Shown here: one piece after another, positions 56,096 to 64,000 of the stretch
Numbering within the stretch: position 1 is the stretch's first letter
How the letters are laid out: every line of letters begins with the position of its first letter
Assembly (NCBI GenBank): GCA_020633335.1
Contig: JACKDU010000011.1
Coordinates: 186,001-250,000 of the forward strand
Source: Myxococcales bacterium
Lineage (GTDB): Bacteria > Myxococcota_A > Polyangia > Nannocystales > Nannocystaceae
DNA: 64,000 nt
Direction: 5' to 3'
Notes under the pieces: generated by a model
What the model was told of the DNA's origin: nothing
Databases searched by the model: none
Seen by the model: only the letters and a program-made list of their open reading frames with translations
Translations under genes and position numbers: made by a program

Positions 56096-57004
56096 ATGCG
56101 TCGCACACTCCTTGTCGCCCTCTTCATCGCATCCGCGGCCATCACCACGCCCGCCTGCAAGCTGGCCAGCCGCAACCGAGTTCAATCGATCAAGCTGATG
56201 AACGAGGGGATCGAGTTCTCCAAGAAGAACAACAGCTCGGCCGCCGAGAAGGCGCTGCAGGACGCGATCAAGGCCGATCCGAGCCACGCCGCCGCCCACC
56301 ACGCCCTCGGCGTCATCTACCGCAAGCAGGGCAAGTGGATCGACGCCGAGAAGGCGTTCCTGGGCGCGATCGAGAACATGAAGGACGAGCCCAACGGCAA
56401 GTACTGGTACGACCTCGGGGCCGTCCAGGCGGCTCAGGGCGAGGCCGACGGCGTGACTCGTGCCGAGCAGGAGACGAAGTTCACCGCGGCGATCAACTCC
56501 TTCCAGGAGGCGCTGAAGCTCAACCCGCGGCTCTACAAGGCCCACTTCCGGACCGGTCAGCTCTACGAGAAGCTCGACCAGCCGCAGAAGGCCGACGGCG
56601 AGTACCGCAAGACGATCGAGCTCAAGCCGACCTTCAGCCCGGCCTTCGTCGAGCTCGGCAACATGTACATCGACTACGGTCACGCGAACGTGGCGATGGT
56701 CATCCTCCAGACCGGCACGCAGGTGAACGAGACCGACGCGCGCATGTGGAACGGTCTCGGTCGCGCGTATCTCTCGCTGAACCAGCCCAAGGAGGCGATC
56801 GATGCCTTCACCAAGGCGAAGGCGATCGATCCGGACATGGTCGACGCCCTCTACGGCCTCGGGATGGCGTACGCGGATCTCCGCCAGCGCTCCGACGCGA
56901 AGGAGAACCTGCAGCTCTTCCTCTCGAAGGCCGGCGGCGACACCCCGGAGCACATTGTCAAGGCTGCGCGGGATACGATGGCGCGCATGGACGACGTCAT
57001 CTAG
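56096..57004 (+). CDS. TPR protein with export signal
   Basis: 302 residues. A hydrophobic signal (LLVALFIASAAITTPACK) could be lipoprotein-type with Cys21, though the box is weak. The body is about seven TPR units: GIEFSKKNNSSAAEKALQDA, AHHALGVIYRKQGKWIDAEK, FRTGQLYEKLDQPQKADGEY, AYLSLNQPKEAIDAFTKAK. It is likely a periplasmic scaffold. It is separated from the GltG-like gene by a terminator and has a 222-bp gap before the giant TPR gene. The start is the ATG that opens the signal. Confidence 0.87.
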   Translation: MRRTLLVALFIASAAITTPACKLASRNRVQSIKLMNEGIEFSKKNNSSAAEKALQDAIKADPSHAAAHHALGVIYRKQGKWIDAEKAFLGAIENMKDEPNGKYWYDLGAVQAAQGEADGVTRAEQETKFTAAINSFQEALKLNPRLYKAHFRTGQLYEKLDQPQKADGEYRKTIELKPTFSPAFVELGNMYIDYGHANVAMVILQTGTQVNETDARMWNGLGRAYLSLNQPKEAIDAFTKAKAIDPDMVDALYGLGMAYADLRQRSDAKENLQLFLSKAGGDTPEHIVKAARDTMARMDDVI

Positions 57005-57140
57005 CGCGCCCTCGGCCGAGCTGCAGCAGCTCGCGCAAGGTCGCACGCGCCGCGCCGGCATCCCGGCGTGGTGTTCAATTCGCAACGCGTCACGTCCCAC
57101 CCGACGCCCCGCTCCGCCGGGCGTGGTGGGACGGTGCGCG

Positions 57141-57170
57141 TTGATGATGTCGCCAGGAGCGTGGTATATC
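57141..57170 (+). promoter_or_regulatory. Candidate promoter of the giant TPR gene
   Basis: TTGATG (57141-57146), an 18-bp spacer and TATATC (57165-57170). The leader would be about 50 nt. Confidence 0.5.
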
Positions 57171-57227
57171 CGCGGTCTCCGAGGGCGAGGGAATTCCCCA
57201 AGATTGCTCAACAAATAGGGTCCCCCG

Positions 57228-60200
57228 ATGGAACTTTCGAAGCGCATCAAGACACGACTCAGCGAGGCCAAGGACTGGAGCAACGTGCTGGACCAACTCG
57301 AGTCCGAAGCCGGCGCTGCAGGCGACGGGGCGGCTCAGTCGCAGGCGTTCTTTGACCTCGGTCGCGTCTACGAGGGCGTGCTCCTCGATCGGGCGCGGGC
57401 GATGCAGTGCTTCCAGAAGGCCTTCAAGCTCGATCAGAAGAACCTCCTCGCGCTTCAGTACGCGCGCGAGATCTATCAGCGGATGGCCCACCTCGAGATG
57501 GTGACCCGTCTGATGGGTCTCGAGCTCCGGGCGAACCGTGATCCCGCCCGCGCCGGCGAGCTCAACTACTGCTACGGCACCGCCCTCCTCAACCTCCGCA
57601 AGATCGATCAGGCGCGGCCCTTCCTCGAGGTCGGGGCGAGCAGTCCGGGGGCGACGACGGACTTCCAGGAGCGCTTCCAGGAGACCCTCTACGACCGCGG
57701 GAACTGGCAGTTCGCCCTCCAGAACGTCACCAACCAGATCACCGCGCTCACCGGCGAGGCGGATCCGCTGGCGGCTGACGTTTCGAAGCGCGGCTCGCAG
57801 CTCTCGACGCTCTACATGAAGGCCGCGCGGATCCTCCAGCAGGAGGCGCCCGAGGATCCGCGGCTCCTGCCGCTCCTCTTCAAGGCGCTCGACGCGAGCC
57901 CGAACAACGACGAGGCGGGCTTCGTCGCCGAGACCCTGCTCGCGGCCGGCGGCCACCTCCAGCACATCCAGAAGCTTCAAGACCGGCGGGTGAGCCTGGT
58001 CGATGACGTGGCCGAGAAGGTCCGTCTCTTCCGGAACTTCGCCGCGGTCTGGCAGGTCCGGCTCAACAACGTCGACATGGCGGGCTACTTCTACCGCCAG
58101 GCGCTCGAGTACGCGTACGCCGTCGGCGGTGAGGTCCTCCGCGACGACCGCGGCTACCCGTGGCACGTCGGCGCCTTCTACATCTTGAAGCAGGGCGCGG
58201 AGTCCCGGCAGGCCCCCGAGGGGCTGGTCGAGCTCGGGATGCGCGGCCTCTCGGTGATCTCCGAGCCGCAGGACGCGGCGATGATCGCGATCGCGGCCGC
58301 GGAGCTCGCGTGGCGCCTCGGCAACGACGTCGACACCGCCCGCCACCTCTTCAGCCAGGCGGCCGAGCACGCCGGCACCGCGCTCGCGCTCCAGGAGTTC
58401 GTCCAGGCCCACGGCCCGATCTCGACCGGTCCCTCGCCGGCGCAGCGTGAGGCCGAGGAGAAGGCGCGGCGCGAGGCTGAGGAGAAGGCGCGTCGCGAGG
58501 CTGAGGCCGCAGCGGCGGCGCAGCGTGAGGCCGAGGCGGCGGCGCGTCGCGAGGCCGAGGCCGCAGCGGCGGCGCAGCGTGAGGCCGAGGCGGCGGCGCG
58601 GCGTGAGGCCGGAGGCGGCCGCGGCGGCGAAGCGTGAGGCCGATGCGGCGGCGCGGCGTGAGGCCGAGGCAGCGGCGCGGCGTGAGGCCGAGGCAGCGGC
58701 GGCGGCGCAGCGCGAGGCCGATGCAGCGGCGCAGCGTGAGGCGGCCGCGGCGGCGCAGCGTGAGGCCGAGGCCGCGGCGGCTTCAGCCGCGGCTGAGGAG
58801 CCGGTCGAAGAGGCCGCGCCCGAGCCCGTCGCCGAGGAGCCGGCGGCGGTCGAGGAGCCGGCGGAGGAGCCGGCGGCGGTCGAAGAGGCCGCGCCCGAGC
58901 CGGCGGCTGCCGCCGAGGAGGCCCAGCCGGCAGCGGCTGGTGAGCCGGGGGAGGAGACCTACACGGAGGATGAGCTCGCGCTCATCCGCGGCGCGCAGGA
59001 GGCCGAGGCCCAGGGCGGCTCGCGGGCGATCGACGCGTGGCGTGATGTGGTCCATCGCCTCGGCGACAAGCGCTACCCCAAGCAGCGCCTCAAGGAGCTC
59101 TACGTCGAGGCCGGCAAGTGGAGCAACGTCGCCGACCTGCTCAAGGACGACATCAAGACCCTCGACGACGCCGACCCGCGCAAGCGCGACGCGTACTGGG
59201 AGCTGGTCCGCGTCTACGACGAGAACCTGCGGCAGCCGGGCCTGGTCGTCACGACCCTCTCGTCCCTCGAGAAGCTCCTCGAGGATCTCGGTGACAACCG
59301 GGCGCTCCTCCAGGTGGTCGAGGTCCAGCAGGGCCACTTCGAGAAGATGAAGCGGTGGCCGGATCTGATCAGCCGGATCCGTCGGCGGGCTGAGCTCACC
59401 GAGGATCCCGTCGCCCAGGCCGCGCTCCACCTCGAGGCGGGCAACCTCTTCCTCGACAAGTTCAACAACCAGGCCGAGGCGATCAAGAGCTTCGAGGCGG
59501 TCCTCGAGACCGACGACAACAACGCCGACGCGATCGGCAAGCTCAAGGAGCTCTACGCCCGTCGCCGTGACTGGGAGAAGATGGTCGGCGTCCAGCAGAA
59601 GGAGCTGGCGCTGATCGCCGATCTCGAGGAGCGCAAGGCGCAGCTCCTCGACATCGCCCGCACCGCGGTCACCAAGATCAAGAAGAACAGCCTCTCGATC
59701 GAGCTCTGGAACCAGGTGCTCGAGATGGAGCCGGCGAACTACGAGGCGCTCGAGCAGCTCGAGAGCCTCCTCGAGCGCGAGAAGGAGTGGGAGGCCCTCG
59801 CTGGCGTCCTCAACACGCTGACCGACGTCGAGCCCGACGGGAACAAGCGGGTCCAGCACCTCATCAAGCTCGGTCAGCTCTACGCCGACAAGGTCAACGA
59901 CAACCAGGCGGCGATCCGCGCCTGGGAGGCGCTCTACGAGATCGACCCCGAGAACCGCCGGGCCCAGGACGCCCTCAAGAAGCTCTACCTCGCGGAGGGG
60001 GCGCTCGACAGCCTCGAGGCCTTCTACGCCAAGCAGGACAAGTGGGGCGAGTTCGTCCGGGTCCTCGAGCGCGAGGCCGACTCGGCCGAGGGCGAGGCGC
60101 GGACCAACCTCCTGGTCAAGATCGCCGACCTCTACCGCGATCGCTTGGAGAAGCCCGATCGCGCGACCCGGGCCCTGGAGAAGGCGCTCGAGCACGACGA

Positions 60201-63200
60201 GAACAGCCTGCCGGCGGCTGAGCGGCTCATCGACCTCTATGAGGCCGCGGCCGACGAGCGGACGATCGCCAAGCCGCTCGAGGTGAAGCTCGCCCACACC
60301 GAGGACCCGCACGCTCGCCAGGTCCTCCTCCGCCGCCTCGCGGACCTCGCGGAGCGGATCGCCAGCGACGAGGTCCAGGCCTTCGGCTACTACCGCCAGG
60401 CCTTCAAGGAGGATCACACCGCCGAGGACATCCGCGGCCAGCTCCAGCGCCTCGCCGAGTCGACCGGCCAGTGGAGCGCGCTCGTCGAGTCCCTCGAGGA
60501 GGCGATCGGCAAGTACGGCGAGACGGCCGAGAGCATCCCGCTCCGCCTCACCGTGGCGATCGTCTACGAGACCCGCCTCGACAACCTCGACGCCGCGCTC
60601 GCGGCCAACGAGGCGGTGCTGGCGATCAACGCCGAGGAGCCGACCGCGCTCACCTCGCTCGAGCGCCTCTTCCTCGCGCTCGGCCGCGAGGAGGACCTCC
60701 TCCGCGTGCTCTCGGCCAAGCTCGCGCTCGCCGAGACCGACGACGATCGCCGCGCGATCCAGACCCGGATCGGCGACATCCACGACCAGCTCGGCAACCA
60801 CGACCAGGCGATCGCCGCCTACGAGGCGGTGCTGGCGACCGGCGTCGAGGATCGCTACGTCCTCTCCGCCCTCGACCGGATCTTCCTCGGCCTCGAGCGC
60901 TACCCCGAGCTCGCCGACATCATCCGCCGCGAGCTGGCGATCACCGACGAGGAGGCCGTGGTCGATCGCGCGACCTTCCTGCTCCGCCTCGGCGTGATCC
61001 ACCAGGACAAGCTCCAGGAGGCGGTCGCGGCGATCGATCTCTACCGCCAGGTCCTCGAGATCGACCCCTACAACGAGGACGCGCGCCAGCGCCTCGAGGG
61101 CTGGCTCGACGACGAGTCGCTCAAGCTCTCGGTCGCCAGCATCCTCCTCCCGGTCTACGAGACCCTCGAGAACTGGCCGCGTCAGGTCCAGTGCCTCGAG
61201 ATCCAGCTCGCCGCCGAGGAGCTGCCCTCGCAGCAAGTCGTCCTCCTCATGCGGATCGGCGCGATCCTTGCGGGGCCGATGGGCGAGTCGCGGCGGGCCT
61301 TCGACGCCTACAGCCGCGCCTTCACGATCGACCCCGAGAGCGACGCCGCGGACGAGCTCGAGAAGATCGCCGCTGTCGAGGATCGCTTCGCCGACCTCGC
61401 CGCCCTCTTCGAGGGCGCGGTCTCGGCGGACCTCCCGGGCAACCTCCTCCGCCAGCTCCTGATGAAGCTCGCGGACCTCTACGACGAGCGCCTCGGTGAG
61501 CCCGAGAAGGCGACCGACTACTACAAGCGGGCGCTCGACGTCGATCCCGACAACGTCGGGGCGCTCGACGCCCTCGAGAAGCTCTACGGTCGTGCCCAGA
61601 ACTGGGGCGAGCTCCTCGAGGTCTACCGCAACAAGGTCGTCCTCTCGAACGACGTCGACCAGCGGCAGGAGCTCCGCTTCCGGATCGCCCACATCCAGGA
61701 TCAGATGCTCGGTCAGCCGACCGAGGCGATCACGACCTACAACGAGATCCTCGCGGACGACTACGAGAACCTCCGCGCGCTGGTCAACCTCGATCGCCTC
61801 TACGTCGGCGGGGAGATGTGGATCGAGCTCTCGGAGAACCTCGAGCGCCAGCTGACGATGGCTCAGGACGCCGATCAGCTGATCTCGCTCAACCTCCGCC
61901 TCGGCGAGCTCCGCCTCAACCGCCTCGAGCAGCCGGGCCTCGCGGTCGAGAACTACCGCCGGGTCTTCGAGTTCGACGCCGGCAACGAGACCGCGCTCGC
62001 GGCGATGGAGCAGCTCCTCGACCACGAGGGCGAGCAGCTCACGGTCGCCAAGATCCTCGAGCCGCTCTACCGCAGCGCCAACCAGTGGCCTCGCCTGATC
62101 CAGACCTACGAGATCATGGTGAAGCACTCGCAGGAGCCGGCGGAGAAGATCGCGCTCCTCCACCGGATCGCCGAGCTCCACGAGATCATCGGCGACGAGG
62201 CGGCGGCCTTCTCGGCCCTCGGGCGGGCCTACCGCGCCGATCCGTCGAACGTCGACTCGCAGAGCCGCCTCGAGAACCTCGCGCGGCAGATGGGCGCCTA
62301 CGCGGAGCTCGTCAGCCTCTACGAGGACTCGATCCCGGACATCATGGATGACCAGCTGGCGATCTCGATCCTCTTCAAGGTCGCCCAGGTCTACGAGGGG
62401 GTGGTCGACGACGCGGTCCACGCGGCCGCGAGCTACGACCGGATCCTCGGGATCGATCCCGCGAACTTCGCGGCGATCGACGCCCTCATCGAGCTCCACC
62501 GCCGGACCAACAACTTCGACGCCCTCGTCGAGGCGGTCGTCCGCAAGTCGGACATGGTCGAGAGCGTCGATGATCGCAAGGCGCTCCTCCTCTACGCCGC
62601 GAACGTCCGCGAGTCGGTGATGGAGAGCCCGGCCGGCGCGATCGAGCTCTACCGCCAGGTCCTCACGATCGACGACGCCGATCCGAGCGCCCTCGACGCC
62701 CTCGAGAAGCTCTACATCCAGACCGAGGACTGGAACGAGCTCAAGGAGATCTACCGCCGCAAGGTGGAGCTCGCCGCGACCGATCCCGAGATCCAGCGGC
62801 AGGTCCTCCACGTCCTCGGTCAGGTCTACGAGTACCGCCTCGCCGACCGCGAGCGGGCGATCGAGACCTACGAGCAGGTCCTCAACCTCGAGCCCCACGA
62901 CTACGCGGCGATCGAGGCCCTCGATCGGCTCTACGGTCAGGTCGAGCGCTGGCCCGACCAGCTCCAGATCCTCCAGCGGGCGGTCGAGCTCAACGGCGAC
63001 CGCGAGCAGCAGATCTCGCTCCGCTTCCGGATCGGCAACCTCTGGGAGATCAAGCTCCTCGACACCGTGCAGGCGGTCGACGCCTACCGCGACGTCCTCG
63101 AGCTCCAGGCCGACCACGCGGAGACGATCGAGGCGCTCGATCGGATCGTCCACGGCGACAACCAGCCGATGCTGGCCGCCGAGGTCCTGGCGCCGCTCTA

Positions 63201-64000
63201 CGACCGCCTCGCCGAGTGGGAGAAGCTCGTCGACATCTACGACGTGATGGCCCAGCAGACCGACGATCCGGAGGCGAAGATCGAGCGCCTCCACCAGATC
63301 GCCGGGATCTACGAGCGCCAGCTCGGCGCCTTCGACAAGGCCTTCGACGCCTACGCGCGGGCGCTCCAGGTCGAGCCGACCCACACGGCGACGCTCGAGC
63401 AGCTCAACCGCCTCGCGGAGGTGACGAGCGAGTGGGAGCGCCTCAGCGGCCTCCTCTCGGACCTCGCCGACAACGTCCTCGACCCCGCGATCAAGATCGA
63501 CATGCTCCTCCGGGGCGCGATCGTCCAGGAGGTCAGCCTCGGTCAGATCGAGGAGGCGATCGCTCGCTATCAGCAGGTCCTCGAGCTCGAGCCCGAGAAC
63601 GAGGCGGCGGTCCGCGAGCTCGACCGGATCTACTCCGGCCTCGAGCGCTGGTCGGACCTCGTCGACATCCTCCGCCGGCAGATCATGGCGGCGGACGACG
63701 AGAACGAGGCGATCGAGCACCAGTTCCGGATGGCGCAGATCTTCCAGGTCAACATGGGCGAGCTCGCCCAGGCGATCGAGGTCTACCGCGAGATCCTGAA
63801 CATCAACCCGGACCACGCGCAGACCCTCGCGGCCCTCGAGCTGATCTTCGCCGAGGGCGAGCACCAGCAGGAGATCGCCGAGATCCTCGAGCCGCTCTAC
63901 TACGCGGCCGAGCGCTGGGACGCGCTGGTCAAGCTCGGTGAGGTCAAGCTGAGCGTCACCGCCGACCCGGTCGATCGGATGGCGATCATCCAGAACGTCG
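57228..64000 (+). pseudogene. Giant TPR protein, one frameshift as read, runs past the window
   Basis: At least 2250 residues, incomplete at the 3' end. There is no signal peptide (MELSKRIKTRLSEAKDWSNV), so it may be cytoplasmic. Residues 1-400 are TPR-like. Residues about 405-580 form an Ala/Glu/Arg coiled coil (REAEAAAAAQ repeats) and then a Pro/Glu segment (EEPVEEAAPEP). The rest is an unbroken array of TPR units of about 35-40 residues (for example AIKSFEAVLETDDNNADAIG). An extra G near 58611 in the coiled-coil repeat stops the first frame at 58637, and the other frame stays open for 5.4 kb to the window end. Very long TPR proteins (GltI/AgmK) belong to the Glt system, but this cannot be equated with them. 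Confidence 0.82.

Noticed and set aside
58783..63864. A 1693-codon open frame on the minus strand across the giant TPR gene
   Set aside because: It is a high-GC shadow: the plus strand encodes regular TPR units, while the minus translation is an Asp/Glu/Val/Leu-rich string without motifs.

Overview
The window is about 64 kb of very GC-rich bacterial chromosome, almost fully coding. It most likely comes from a myxobacterium (Myxococcota), probably of the Nannocystis/Plesiocystis type. This is inferred from two proteins with MYXO-CTERM tails (GCGC motif, hydrophobic helix, Arg-rich end), a fibro-slime lipoprotein, a MopE-type metal-binding repeat lipoprotein, a PATAN/DUF4388 protein, and a gene set resembling the Glt/Agl gliding-motility envelope complex of Myxococcus. 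No rRNA, tRNA, CRISPR array, prophage or transposase gene was seen.

Layout. 1-9.4 kb: secreted and surface proteins (fibro-slime lipoprotein cut by the window edge, MYXO-CTERM protein, GHL10 glycosidase-like lipoprotein, M36 fungalysin with a PA insertion) around a nitronate monooxygenase-like gene. 9.5-14.3 kb (minus): ileS-hisS, with a eukaryote-like (type 2) IleRS. 14.5-19 kb: two lipoproteins and an NtrC-type regulator. 19-21.8 kb (minus): a frameshifted methyltransferase, an RRM protein, plsY and a spermidine-synthase-like protein. 22-24.6 kb: a putative outer-membrane barrel, a 161-bp inverted-repeat element, and an ECF sigma/anti-sigma pair. 24.7-27.6 kb: hisH-hisA-hisF-hisIE. 27.7-36.3 kb: signalling and RNA-related genes (DUF4388-DnaJ, PP2C, RNase G, PilZ, J-domain) and a tandem pair of methyltransferases. 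36.3-41 kb (minus): rimO, nadA and a tetraheme cytochrome. 41.2-44.5 kb: rpsP-khpA-rimM-trmD-rplS-yraN. 44.5-64 kb: a Cys-rich lipoprotein, then a run of TPR proteins and an FHA-membrane-AgmX/PglI protein that together look like a Glt-type cell-envelope machine, ending in a giant TPR protein that runs off the window.

Three window-wide patterns stand out. First, many genes have a -10 element of the form TANNNT (often GCTANNNT) ending only 7-10 nt before the start codon, which predicts leaderless mRNAs. Second, five genes carry single-base frame breaks (about eight in total) in GC-rich runs while the protein continues in another frame. Consensus sequencing error is the simplest explanation, and these genes are probably intact in the organism. 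Third, the Glt-like region is divided into transcription units by convincing terminators and promoters.

All assignments rest on reading motifs and domain architecture; no database search was possible.
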